Below are positions 11,975-24,095 of a stretch of DNA of 64,000 nt, piece after piece. The position numbers were made by a program, and so were the translations under genes. The stretch comes from Hygrocybe punicea (Eukaryota; Basidiomycota; Agaricomycetes; Agaricales; Hygrophoraceae), in assembly GCA_963556145.1 (NCBI GenBank), contig OY744464.1:558001-622000 (forward strand), read 5' to 3'. The notes under the pieces were generated by a model, which saw only the letters and a list, made by a program, of their open reading frames with translations, made no database searches and was not told the origin of the DNA. The stretch's first letter is position 1; the number at the start of each line of letters is the position of its first letter.

Positions 11975-13631
11975 TGTTACGTTTCCAACTCCGCTTCCAA
12001 CCCCGATGCCCATTCCGTTACCCACCATGACGATTCTGCATTGCACACCTTCCTTTTTCATTTCATTTTGTCCTTTGTCTTCCTTTCAACGTCATTGTTT
12101 CTTCATTTGGACATCCTTGTATTTTCTTATTCTTGTTCTCTTTTTGCCCCTTCTTCTAGAACAATCCAGACCGACCATGGACATCTCCCACGTGACCTTG
12201 TTGTACCCGAATAGTCTCCTTGCCGATGGACGTCACCGACATTGTCTTTTCCCTTCGATATCTTGTTTACGCTATCCCACGACAAACTGATCACAATGGC
12301 TGTACTCCCGACACAGCTCATTACCGTAATTGTTATTGGCAGCATTGCCATCACCTTCCTGATCGGTTTCTACCTTGTTATGATCTATCTTTGGCATCGG
12401 CACCGAAACCCTTCCGCCATTGATACTTCTGACTTCCACCTCGACAATATCTCGACATGTAATTGACAATTGCCATTCCCGGATATATGGTTTCCACTTT
12501 CGTATTCTGTGCCTACCATCATCCTCCCTGACGATCTGACGACATTCCTCACCTGCACGCATGCCCTGGACAATCCTCGATCACAGGACATTTCACTGTT
12601 CTCTCTAATCCGACCATCGCCGGAGCATACTCTTTTGGACTTTGACCACAGACCATACGACTTCCCAAACAGTGAACCAACCCCTATCGTATATTGTTCG
12701 CACGACACCGCTTCAATGCAGTACCCGACGACTTGTTCCCACAGCTTGTCACTCATGCCATGACTCGAAACCTGGACCCACATTCATTTATCCTTTTCCA
12801 TCTTTCATCTTGATACCTCCCACACTCGTTTACAATGATACCCTTTCTTGGACGAATACCGACATCACGTGGACCTTCTTGTTCCACAAACAGGACAAGA
12901 CATCACTCCTCGATACGTCATCAACACAGACATTGTCATCTGGTACAGCTTGTGCTGTTCACATGTCTGACCTCGACTAGCCCACTGTCCTAGTTGGTTT
13001 TTTCCTCTATACATTCCTTCATTTTCTTTCATACCAACCTTGCCACTATATCCACGCTACCTCAAGACACTCTCATCACCAACCCCACACTGGACGATAC
13101 CCATCTTCAACCCGACCGTGCAATGCACTTGCCAAACTGCACACTTGCCCGTTACAGCAAGTGTAGACCCCGAATTGGCAATTCTGCATGTCACATGATC
13201 CGATGACAAATCATCCGAGTCATCCGGACCTCTTCTATCCTCAACGACACCCGGGCCTCCAGTTGGATCGCGAGAACATCGACATGAGGACGCCTCATGT
13301 GCGCCTCATGGTGAACACATGGTAGAGTTGGACATGTTGTAACTTCATGGTTGTATTTCTATTTACCTCCCCTCAAGACCAGTCACTATATATACTGTTC
13401 TTGTTGTTGGTTCGGACTTTTTCTTCTTTTCCTTTCTTTACGTTTAGTCTGGTTCTTGGGGCAGACCCCCTTGTCTTGGGTAACCCCCACGGCTCGCAAT
13501 GACTTTAGACCATGAACCTCCCCCCTTGTAGCAGTGTTATCTATCAATGAAACTGCTGTTCTTCCCTCTGGAAACCGCCCCCCTGTTAAGTTGATTGTTG
13601 CCGGAGCCCGCTGCAGAAGCGATCCGTAACA
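11975..13631 (+). mobile_element. Complete solo LTR (1,657 bp)
   Basis: It starts TGTTACGTTTCC and ends CCGTAACA, so its tips are inverted (TGTTAC/GTAACA). It is flanked by the 5-bp duplication CTATT at 11970-11974 and 13632-13636. A TATATATA-type stretch near 13387 and a long T-rich block resemble an LTR promoter region. An open frame near 12295 encodes a hydrophobic segment (ITVIVIGSIAITFLIGFYLV) followed by WHRHR. Whether this is real coding capacity is unclear. The copy at 5438-8994 is a truncated relative. No internal retroelement genes are associated with either. Confidence 0.85.
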
Positions 13632-13697
13632 CTATTTTGGCTTGGCTTGACCCGGCTGCTGGCCTGAGGCTGGGCCAGGCACAGCACTAATAACTGG

Positions 13698-15652
13698 TCA
13701 AATACTTGTTGAAATGAGTTTTTTGGGACTCACTCAGATGTTGGCAGGGAGGTCTAATTTTCGTAGCTACATGTATATACATGGTCAAGACAATAAAACT
13801 AGATAGCAAAGAGATTCTCCAGAGGAGAAGGGTCAAGGATCATGTCATGAGTGACCACACCCACATTCTAACAATACTTCACCAACTCAGTAACTCCAAC
13901 TTGTACAATGAATATCTCCACAACCAATTCTTGGATTTACATGGATAGAACAGTTTTCTCTCCACAACCATGAGTATCCTGTACCAGCACGGCATGGGTT
14001 CAGCAGGTGGGTCATTGGGCACAGGTCAATGTGGGGAGATGTGGGGCCACTGTATGATGCGTGGGTGGGGCTGCAAATGAAATACCCTAAGTGGTAAACA
14101 AGGGTGGCGGGTGGGGTAAAGCCAGGTGTAGTATAGCATGGTGCCACAGTCATTGAACACCATTTCCTTGAATGCCCAACTGTGACTCTGGTTTCTCTGC
14201 TGGAAGAAACACACACTCCAAGAAATGAACCACTTCTGCGCCCCGTCTTCAAAGCCTTGACCCAAACCTTCCGTAGGTCTCAAAATGCTAGCTTGTTCTT
14301 TACCTCCCCCAGGCATCTCCATGCCCCACCATATGATTAGCCAACCTCAGGAAGAGTGAATCCAGCTTGCTATTGCTACTATTCAAGGATCAGGCACCAA
14401 ACCCAATGGTAATCCATGTTATTCCATGCGCCAAGCAGGACATGATTTTGATGTTCCAAGATCTTCTCTTGGCCACCATTTACAAGGTTTGTGATACTGT
14501 ACAATGTTGTTTTGTAATACAACTGAGTATTTGCCAGGGAGAAAGACTTGTTGCAAGGCACATGAAGGAGAATTATATATGAATGACCTTTGTGCTAAAG
14601 TTAAAAATAAAAAAAGTGATATGGGGGCTTGTAGTCCTTAAAAATAGAACAGGTTTCTCTTCATAACCATGTAAATCCAAGCATTGGTTGATATTCATTG
14701 CACAAGTTGGAGTGACTGAAATGAACAATTCACTTATAACTCTATAGATTAGAGATTGTCCATATTATAGTCACTTAGGGCGTGCCCTATGTCAGACTTT
14801 ACATGCGAGGCAGTTTCTCTTGAAATACTGCATGGTTGCAAAGGGAAAGTTGTATTTTCAAAGGGCTAACAACTCCTATAATTACATTTGGACAATATTT
14901 AGTGTATGATGAGCTGTGGTTGAAATAAAAGGTAAACTAGCACTTTTTGACACCCAATATGATATTGTAAAATTATGGCATCACAAGAGCTCCCATCAAC
15001 AATATTTTAGGGAGAATGTTGTTCAGTTTTTCAAGGGCTAGAAGCTCATTTACCATTTCTTCATTTTTGACCTTTGAGCCAATATTGCATCAGTACTGGG
15101 TTTATCTGTATTGGGCTTGAAATATCACCAGAATCATAAATATTGGCTTGAAGGTCAAAAATGAAGAAAAATATGGTATATGAGCTTTTAGCCCTGGAAA
15201 AACTGAACCATTTCTCCCTACAAATTTGTTCATACAAGCTCATTTGATGGCATAATTTACAATATCATCTTCTCAAAAAGCATCAACTTACAATCCATTT
15301 CATCTGCAATGCACCATACACCAAAAAGTAAGCTTTTAGAAATAGTACAACTTTCCCTCCATAACCATGTCAATCCATGCAGTATTTCATGAGTTATAGC
15401 TAACTTGTCACACAAAGAAAAACCCAAACTGTCATAGTTTGTCTATGTGTTTTCCTGATGCACCCAAATAGAACAAGCTGTTTTAGAATAAATTTAGTAG
15501 AGTTCTGAGCCCTCAGTGATTTGGATAAGCCACACAACCTGACCACAGTCACAATGATGTGGGAAGGCATTAAAAAAATAGCAAGGCAAGAAAGACTTTC
15601 AGATTCTAGGTACAATCAGGGTATAAATGTTTCAGAGTACCATGCATGTGAT
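13698..15652. other. Intergenic with two inverted-repeat structures, no gene recognised
   Basis: No coding family is visible. About 13881-13960 is repeated in inverted orientation at about 14645-14720 (shared core ACTCCAACTTGTACAATGAA, diverged). A second, tighter palindrome lies at 14811-15395 and is listed separately. The AT-rich remainder has only short random frames. The stretch is probably old MITE-like sequence between the hAT element and the 3' end of the intact CHAT gene. Confidence 0.5.
14811..15395. repeat. Diverged long palindrome (arms about 290 bp)
   Basis: The left arm from GAAATACTGCATGG (14822) returns inverted as CCATGCAGTATTTC (15371-15390), and the inner block CATTTTTGACCTTTGAGCC (15063) returns as its complement near 15150. 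The centre is near 15105. The arms carry many substitutions, so this is an old fold-back element. No clear target duplication was found. Confidence 0.6.
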
Positions 15653-18600
15653 TCACCTTCCTAAATAAATAAACGGAACCCAACGAATGAAGGAAACCTT
15701 TTCGGAACGCAACTTGGCAACAGCAAGATGTAGTGCGTGGGCAGCTTGGGAGGTATCTAGTTTAGATGCCACCACTGAGGTAGAAGATTCCCCTTTGAAG
15801 AGTTGTTGATAAAAAGTATCTGCAATCTGGGGCCCGTCCGAATCGGAAATAGACCTGAAAACAATCAGAAATATGGTTTCTGAGGACAACCTAGTCAACC
15901 CACCACATAGTGGCAACAACCCCACGGAAACCGGAAAACAGCAATGCTGCGCCCAAATGAATCGCCTCGTCGGGAAGATTTTCATCACCCATTGCAGTCT
16001 CGCATGCGCAGAGGAACGCCAGTGACGCATTTGGCATAGACTGCTGCATGATCTGGGATACTTTCAGTGAACCGTCTTCAAGACTTAAGGCACTGTCAAG
16101 AGGGCGTCGTGAATTCTGTCGACCGTGGCATGCAAAGTGGGCCACAGATACGGTTGAAAGATGAGAAACAACCTTTTTGACAGAAGCAGGCACCCCTGGG
16201 ATGCCCAACCTGACCAGACATTGGTTAGGCACATGGACCTCAATTTTCTTCAATTCCTGGACGGTGTACGGCAACGTTTGGGGTTGGATGACAACCATCA
16301 TCTCGAAGGGGTTGGTTGACAAAGGCGTCGCAGTAAGGAGTGCACCGATGGTCGGCGTGTATGACGAAAACACATAATCAGGGATGCACTCGGTCTTCTC
16401 GGTGTTGTAAAGACCTGCCGCATGTATTGGAAGAAAAGTGAACTGTCCTGCAGGGCACCATCGCAAACTTGGAGGGACATCCGATTTCTGGACGGTGTCT
16501 CAGTTAGAATGGTTTAGGTTGATGAAAACTAGCCCACCTCCAAATTCAATGCACGAACGACAGGTTCTACCACTCGCACCCACAAAACAGCCAAAACAAA
16601 ACGGAAGACCTGGTCAGGCTGCCAAGGAGTGCGTGCGGCCCGCCCAACATGTCGAGCATCCTCCCACTGCCTGATCAACTGCAGGATTTCAGCTAAGACT
16701 GGCGTCTGCTCAACAAGACCTTCTGCTCGTGCGAAGTCGACCTCCGGGTATCTACCCCGGGACGCAGTGGCAATTTGTACCAATTTTACAAGTATAGTTA
16801 GCTCCGCAGAACTTAACCCCAGGAGTGGAATGTGCTCAACACCAGACAACGTAATGATTAATGCATCACTACGAGATTTACTCGAATTGAGGACGACCAC
16901 TGGACCGTTGGTTGCAGCAACCTGCAGCGTAGAGAGCCGGCTCGGGCATAAGAAGTCCTGGAAGCCGTCCAGCCGTCGCACTTCTTCAAGAGTAGCCTGC
17001 CACTCCTCGTCAAGACAACGAAAATGGGATGCCTCCTGCTCCAATGACATCACATTCCGGGAAGTCTGGGATAAATTCCGTGACATATTCCGAAAGGAGC
17101 CCTGTTCAAGTGCACGAGAGATACGTTGTAGTTTTTCCTCAAGGGCTGGCGCCGTATCATGGAGATCCGTCAGTGGTGTGCGGAGGTGCAGCGCTTGTGA
17201 CCAAAAAACCGCCCGGCCTTCTTCGAGTAGTTCAACTGCCACGTCGTATTGGTGTGATTGAACGGCACAAGCCGCAGCATCACGAGCCAATCCATCACTG
17301 CCGGAGGTCAAGGCTTGCTGACGTGACTGCAAATCCAGCCCAAGCATTGCCAGACGTGGCAGAAGTTCGATTGCAGCACGATAGGCTTCCAAAGCCGATT
17401 CATGACTAGGGTCTGCATGGCGTGCCCATAGTTTCGCGGCGCGGAAGCGCTCAGGTGCAGGTGCAGCAGCACATTTTACCGCGACCCGAAAAGCAGCCAT
17501 GGCTTCGTCCAGATATTCTGACCGATGGATGTGCGAGTGTGCATCGATAAGTACATTTCCCAGATTGGCTGAAATTCGACAGACTGAGGGATGTCCGCTG
17601 ACGAGCGCGTTGAGGGAATTTCTGAACACATCAATGGCTTCGTCCAAGTCCTCGCGTCGACCGAACCGTTTGAATCTTGTGGCTAGGGAGTTGCCAAGGC
17701 CGTTGAGGTAATTGAATCGCTGAGGGTGGGGGGCAGGAACAAGCTCGAGTGCGTCTCGGCCTAGTGAAATTGCCTCCTCCAGGTCCTGGGGATGAACTGA
17801 CTCGTGGAATCGTGTATATAGCGCATATGAGAGGTTTCCGAGGTAACGTGCTCGTTCAGGATAGGATGCAGCTTGCAGTTCAAGCGTGACTCGGTATAAC
17901 GAAACTGCCTCATCTAGATCCTCGTGTCGACCTGATATGTCGAATTGCATATTTAGCGCGAGGGCGAGGTTGTTGAGGACTGCGGATCGGTTAGGATTAT
18001 ATTCCGGGAGCAGCTCCAATACTTCTCGGTGCAATGAAATTGCTTCCTCCAGGTCCTGATGTTGACCTGGCTGATTGAATCTTGTGGTTAGCGCGGTCGC
18101 AAGGTTGCCGAGGGAGCCGAATCGACATGTGTGATCTGCAGGGAACAGGTCGAGCGCTTCTCGGTGCAATGAAATAGTCTCCTCCAGGTCCGTCGGTTGA
18201 CCTGTCTGGCTGAATCGTGTATATAGCCCAACGGCCAGATTGTTCAGGGCACTAGATCGATGAGGATGCGGTGCAGATCGGAGGTCGAGCACGTCTCGGA
18301 GCAATGAGATTGCTTCCTCCAGGTCCTGCTGTTGACCTAACTGGTTGAATCGCAGGGTTAGTGCGTGGGCAAGACCGTTCAGAGGAAAGGATCGCTCAGG
18401 ATGGTATGTAGGGAACAGCTCAAGCGCGTCGCGGAACAGTGAAATTGCCTCTTCCAGGTCCTCCCGTCGACCTAACAGCTTGAATCGTGTATTGAGCGTG
18501 TGGGCAAGGTTATTGAGGGAAGTAGGTCGACGTGGATGGGGTGCAACTCGCAGCTGAAGCGCGTCTCGAAGCAATGAAATTGCTTCCTCCAAGTCCTCAT

Positions 18601-21241
18601 GTCGACTTGATTGGCTGAATCGTGCTACCAGCGTGTTGGCAAGGTTGTTGAGGGAGTTGGATCGATCAGGGTCCGCAGGGAACTGCTCAAGCGCATCTCG
18701 TAGTAATAAAATGGCCTCGTCTACGTCTGTCGGATGACCTGACTGGTTGAAGCGCGTGTTTAGTGTGGTGGCAAGGTTACTGATGACGCTAGATCGCTCA
18801 GGGCAAAGCTTAAGTGAATGTCGGTACAATGAAATTGCTTCGTCTATGTCCTCACATTGACCGGTCCGGTGGAACCGTGAGTGTAATGAACACGCGAGGT
18901 TGTTGACGGTAATAGGGTCAGGATGGCCTGCAGGTTGCAGCTCAAGCGCGTCTCGGTACATGGATATTTCATCCTCGAGGTCTTCTAGGCGACCGGATTG
19001 GTTGAATCGTGCACCGAGTGCCCAGGCGAGGTTATTGAGGGACGTGGTCCGATCAGGATGGTCCGCAGGGCGAAGCTCAAGCACGTCCCTGTACAATGAA
19101 ATCACCTCCTCCAGGTCCTCACATCGACCTGACTGTTCAAATCGTGTACGTAGCACATCGACAAGGCTGGTGAGGGAACTCGACCGATCAGGATGGGGTA
19201 CGGTTCGCAGCTCAAGCGCATCTCGACCCAATGAAATTGACTCGTCCAGGTCAATTGGTTGATGTGAGAGATGAAATCTTTTGTTAAGCGTATCGGCGAG
19301 ATTCTGGATAGAGTTGGATCGATCAGGATGGTCCTTAGGGAACAGCTCAAGCGCGTATCGGAGCAACGAGATTACCTCCTCCAGGTCCTCCAGTCGGCCC
19401 GACTCGTCAAACCCTGTGTTTAGCGCGTTGCCGAGGTTGTTGAGAAATACGAATCGCTCAGGATGGTCTGCAGGGACCAGCTCAAGGGCATATCGACTCA
19501 ATGAAACCGCCTCCTCCAGATCCTCGGGTTGACTTGACTGACCAAATCTTGTGTTTAGCGCTCCGGCGAGATTCTGGAGACAAGTAGATCGATCAGGATG
19601 GTCTGCAGGGCATAGTTCGAATGCCTCTCGGTGCACTGAAATGGCCTCCTCCAGGTCTTCACGTCGACCTGACTGTTGGAATTGTGAGTCTAGCCCGAGG
19701 CCGAGGTGGTTGAGGGACACGCATCGCTCAGGATGGCCGACAGGGAGTAAATCAAGTGCGCTTCGAGCCAATGAAATTGCCTCCTCCAGGTCCTGGAGTT
19801 GACCAGACCGTCCGAATCGTGTTCTGAGCGCAAAAGCCAGATGGTTGAGGGAGCTGGATCGATGAGGATGGGGTGCAGGGAACAGCTCAAGCGCAGCTCT
19901 GTGCAACGAAATTGCCTCCTCCAGGTCTTCACGTCCACCTGATCGGCGGAATCGTCTGTGTAGCGAATCGGCAAGGTTGTTGAGGGATGCAGATCGCTCA
20001 GGATGGTTTTCAGGGAACAGTTCAAATGCTTCTCGACCCAATAAAATTGCCTCCTCTAGATCCTCGAGTTGAGCTGACAAGTGGAATCGTGTACTTAGTG
20101 TATATGCGAGGTTATTGAGGTACTTAGACCGATCAGGATGAGATGCGGAACGCAGCTTCAGTGCGTCTCGGTGCAATGAAATGGCCTCCTCCAAGTCCTC
20201 ACGCTGAACTGACTGCTGGAACCGTGTGTTTAGCGCGAGGGCGAGGTTGTTAAGCGACACGGCTCGCTCAGGATGGCCGGCAGCTCTCAACTCGAGCGCG
20301 TCTCGGTACAATGAGACCGCCTCCTCCAAGTCCATGCGTCGACTTGACTGGTTGAATCGTGTGTGCAGCGCTTGGGCAAGGTTGTTGAGGGCCATAGATC
20401 GCTCACGATGGTCTACAGGTAACAGTTGAATCGCTTCTTTGTGCAGTGAAATTGCCTCCTCCACGTCCTGTGGTTGACCCGACTGGTTGAATCGAGTATT
20501 TAGGGCGTGCGCAAGGTTGTTGAGGGAAATGGCTCGAAGAGAATGGGGTGCAGGTAACAGCGCAAGCGCGTCTCGGTGCAATGAAATTGCTTCCTCCAGG
20601 TCCTCGCGTTCACCTGACTGCTGGAATCGCGCGTCTAGCGCGGAGGCGAGGTTGAAGAGAGAAAACGATCGATCAGGATCAGGTGCAGCTCGCAGCCGAA
20701 GCGCCTGTCGATGCAATGAAATGGCTTCGTCTATGTCTTCGCGTCTGCCCAACTGGCTGAATCGTTTGTTTAACGCAACGGCAAAGATGTTGAGCACTTG
20801 TGGGAGGGGGACAGTTATTAGTGCAAAGGCCTGACGAAATTGCGATATTGCCGTTTCGAGGTCTGCAATCTGGCCCGATTGATCGAACTTCGAAGCATGA
20901 GAAATCGCGAGGAAGAGAAACTTGCCAGCCTGAAGGCTGTTTACAAGCCCCAAAAATGCTCCCAACAGGAAAGAGATAGTCACGCGGAAGAGAAAAATAA
21001 TACTTTCGAAACGCCAGATAGTTGCTCCTGCCTCAAAAATCGAGTTTACGAGATCGCTCCAGCCGAGAGATCCTTCATCGCCGCCCGCCACAGTGTTAGA
21101 TTCTTCAATGACCAATTCTCCCTAATACATCGGTCAGACAATCCATTTGAGTCAATAATCGTGCATAAATCGTGACTCAACCGAAGGGTTATCGAAAGAT
21201 TCCGAGATGGATCTCGAAGCAGTTTGGTCGACACTAGACAT
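15653..21241 (-). CDS. TPR-CHAT protein, intact (4 exons, about 1,809 residues)
   Basis: Proposed exons on the minus strand are 21241-21182, 21121-16538, 16487-15904 and 15854-15653. The introns are 60, 50 and 49 bp and start GTTGAG, GTGGGC and GTGGGT. The first two contain CTGAC and CTAAC branch sites. The protein begins MSSVDQTASRS, has a hydrophobic stretch near residues 60-90 (IIFLFRVTISFLLGAFLGLV) that may be a membrane segment, then about 25 TPR-like units of about 47 residues (LNNLAxALxTRFxQSGxxED), then a C-terminal CHAT domain. The likely catalytic His (HFACHG, about residue 1669) and Cys (LCACETA, about 1710) are both present, and the end SFIRWVPFIYLG matches family C-termini. The exon-1 assignment is an inference: the large ORF lacks a good ATG and this splice supplies one in frame. 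Function is unproven. CHAT-TPR proteins are protease-like switches, and the TPRs suggest ligand or protein sensing. Confidence 0.88.
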
Positions 21242-21479
21242 CAAAGATCTCTGGACAACACATATTCAACCGTCAGAACAATATGACAGTTATACTTGCA
21301 AGATAAACTAGCTGAACAAACCTGATGCGGAAAACCGGCTTTCCAGCTGCTTTAAGCGCGTTTTCACTGTGATCGCAAGTGGAGGTTGCCCAAACGGTCG
21401 TGCAGACTCATGACGTGTGACAGGTGAAATTTTCAAATATATCTTGCAAGACCTCGCAATACTCCTAACCTGTGTTTGA
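21242..21479. other. Spacer upstream of the intact TPR-CHAT gene
   Basis: Short intergenic stretch that should hold the promoter of the minus-strand CHAT gene. No TATA box or other site is convincing. Confidence 0.35.
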
Positions 21480-22290
21480 GAAAGTTATCAGCAGGGGCTT
21501 GGGCGGTCTCCCTGTGAGACAGCACCACGAAATTGGTCGGTTGGTGGATCGGTTGCAGAGTGTCTTTGATCGGTGGGTCGTTGGTTTTGTCTTTTGGTTA
21601 CTGGCGATGACGGCCACAGACCAGGCGAACGACTCTTGCGCTTCCCTGAGGATAACAAGTTTGATATTTTAGGGAAACTATGTTGGAGGTTTGCTGAGAA
21701 CAGTGGGCATGAAGCCATCCTTGAGGAAATGAAGGAACGAAGAAGTGATTTGTATGGTTCAAGCTGAAGACAGACTTGTACATTCAGCTGTTCGAGGAGG
21801 ACGTAGGAGGACGGGCTATCCATTGCGCAACTGTCATGGATGAAGCCCGCAGCTCAAGCCCTGATCGAATGGGCGGCAAGTTTTTTGATCTTTTCAATAT
21901 CAACTGCCTCCTTGCTTAACAAATCCCTCGATAGGAAACTACCCTAGTGCCTGAGCCAGTAACCATTCCGAGTTCCTCCAATCCAACGACATTCTCAAGG
22001 ATGAGGATCGCCAAATCCTCCGATCCCGAGCCCTCTTCATTGAGTACCGCTACGACGAATCGCCATCCACTCAAGAGACTCAAGTTTTCCTCACAGACAT
22101 CCAAAAGCTCTCTCTCGTGATGTCCGAAGTTGACGCGCCATCCATGCACATCCTTCGCTGCAAAGGGACGGTCCATCAATCCGATTTCAGGCGCTCGTCT
22201 TGATTTACGAGCTTCCGAGTTTCTCAGTCAAAGGAAGAGGTGGTTTGTTCGAAATTCTTCTTGGTAGCGAGGGTAATAATGATGGAGCAA
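21480..22290 (+). pseudogene. Fragment of a HeLo/kinase-like gene
   Basis: Plus-strand frames read HEIGRLVDRLQSVFDRW (near 21520), FPEDNKFDILGKLCWRFAEN (near 21650) and EAILEEMKERRSDLY, then LRSRALFIEYRYDES (near 22030), HILRCKGTVHQSDFRR (near 22150) and, after a frameshift, LVLIYELPSF (near 22200). The first blocks resemble fungal HeLo-type N-terminal domains. The last two resemble the start of the linked kinase domain in Agaricomycete signalling proteins. The frame is broken several times, and the kinase core is missing because the sequence runs into the 3' remnant of the minus-strand Crinkler gene near 22300. The family call rests on motif memory only. Confidence 0.4.
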
Positions 22291-22446
22291 GTGGTGAACG
22301 AGTGGTGAGAGAGGCAACTAAAGGGCAATGATAAGACACCATGACATTCTGAAGACGAAGATCTCCAAAGACGTAGTTGGAATCATGTAGAAGAACCACA
22401 GCTTCTTGCACCTGCGCAACGAAAGTTGCTGGGAGCTTGCCCTGAG

Positions 22447-23799
22447 TATGGTGCGTGTCACTGGACAATAATGTTCTTGTCATATCAGTGTGCATCAGTG
22501 CGCATCAGTGTACATCGATGTGCATCAGTGTGCATCAGTGCACATGTGTTGCTATATATGGTGTTAGTCATAATATATGTCATATTAAAAGTGCCAAAAA
22601 TGGAAGTTAGTGTATATTGATGCGCATCAGTGTGCATCAATGTGTACTGATGCATACTGATGTGCATCGGTGCACATCAGTGTGTCAGTGTGCATCAGAC
22701 TCCTTTGTTCTTCCTTTGTTAAAAGACCATCTTCATCCTCCTTTCAGCACCATTTTTGGCTATGTTTTCATGTGATTCATACATATTCCTTTCTTTCAAC
22801 CCCTATTAGAGTACATTTCTTTCTTTCCACAACCTTTTACTTCGCCTCCGATCTCCGACTGTCATCATATAAAATAGCTATGTAGATTACACTTAAACAC
22901 GAGGGAGTGCATCATTCCTCCCTTTTCCCACTTCATTGTGTCTCTCTCAAAAATCATTACGCCATTACTTTCTTCAAGCTTGACCATCGCCAACTTAAGT
23001 TCACTACCTCGACCCTCTATCATTGTTGCGACTTCACTAAGTCGCACTATCGATCGCAATCATCGCAATACTCGTAGAAGCTAATTACCTCACTTACTCA
23101 CAATCACACCAGTTGTAGAGTGTTGTTTTTAGTGCACAGCACCTCAACTTGCATATCACCGGTGTCGAGAAATTACCAAACTTGAGCCTAATAAGACCCA
23201 TCTCAAACAAAGTGAGACAAGCCTAATAAGGCTCAAAGTGTGGGAAGGTCAGGTGGCACTAAGATGCTTGTTATATAATATGACAAAGATGTGACCTCAG
23301 CTGAATATGGAAATCAAATAAGAATTACATAATAGACACTGATGCACTAATGTGCACTGATGTACACTGATGCGCATTGATGCACACTGATGTGCACTGA
23401 TATGCGTGGATGCATGATGCGCAGTGATGTGCAGTGATGCACACTGATGCGCATCAATGCACACTAACTTCCATTTTTGGCACTTTTAATGTGACATATA
23501 TTGTGACTAACACCATATATGGCAACACGTGTGCACTGATGCACACTGATGCACACTGATGCGCATCAATGCACACTAACTTCCATTTTTGGCACTTTTA
23601 ATGTGACATATATTGTGATTAACACCATATATGGCAACACATGTGCACTGATGCACACTGATGCACACTGATGCGCACTGATGCGCATCAATGTACACTG
23701 ATGTGCACTGATGCACATTGATGTACACTGATGTGCACTGATGTGCACTGATGCACACTGATATGACAAGAACATTATTGTCCAGTGACGCGCGCCATA
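22447..23799. mobile_element. Fold-back element made of decanucleotide arrays (1,353 bp)
   Basis: The ends TATGGTGCGTGTCACTGGAC and (complement) TATGGCGCGCGTCACTGGAC form inverted repeats of at least 40 bp. The 6-bp CCTGAG flanks both sides (22441-22446 and 23800-23805). Inside each end are tandem units of about 10 bp (GTGCATCAGT and variants at 22480-22550 and 22620-22700; the inverse GCACTGATGC at 23335-23470 and 23530-23760). A block beginning CTTCCATTTTTGGCAC occurs inverted once on the left and twice on the right. There is no transposase. Excision plus loss of one CCTGAG restores the CRN kinase frame. Confidence 0.8.
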
Positions 23800-24095
23800 C
23801 CTGAGCCTTTAGATTTGCAGCTGGTTCACCATTAGTCCACTCCATAACAACCATCCAATACATATGATGGTGCATCATCATTCTGACCCACTTGTCCAAA
23901 GTAGAAGACCTGAGGTGCAAAGCCGACTTCAGCGAGGTGTTGATGGGCAGCGATCCCATACCGTCCAACAAATTTGACGACGATAAATGTCCCTCGATCT
24001 GCTTCTTGTGCGAGGAAGGTAACGCATGTTCTAGATAGTGAATGTCACAGAAGGAGCGCGACGAATTGTCTTTTGCGATGTGACATAATACATAT

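Larger units (their letters stand above)
9982..13689 (-). mobile_element. hAT transposon with decayed transposase
   Basis: The left end TAGTGCTGTTCTAGCCCAGC and the right end (complement of TAGTGCTGTGCCTGGCCCAG) are imperfect inverted repeats. The 8-bp duplication ATAACTGG lies at 9974-9981 and 13690-13697. GGCCCAGCTTGGCCTGG-type blocks near both ends form long subterminal repeats. The transposase remnant is on the minus strand (10168-11600). A 1,657-bp solo LTR (11975-13631) is inserted near the right end. Without it the element is about 2.05 kb, too short for a complete hAT gene, so it is an internally deleted copy. Confidence 0.85.

Noticed and set aside
17000..21000. Plus-strand Ser/Arg-rich frames across the CHAT gene
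   Set aside because: They are antisense shadows of the TPR repeats, recurring with the same period.
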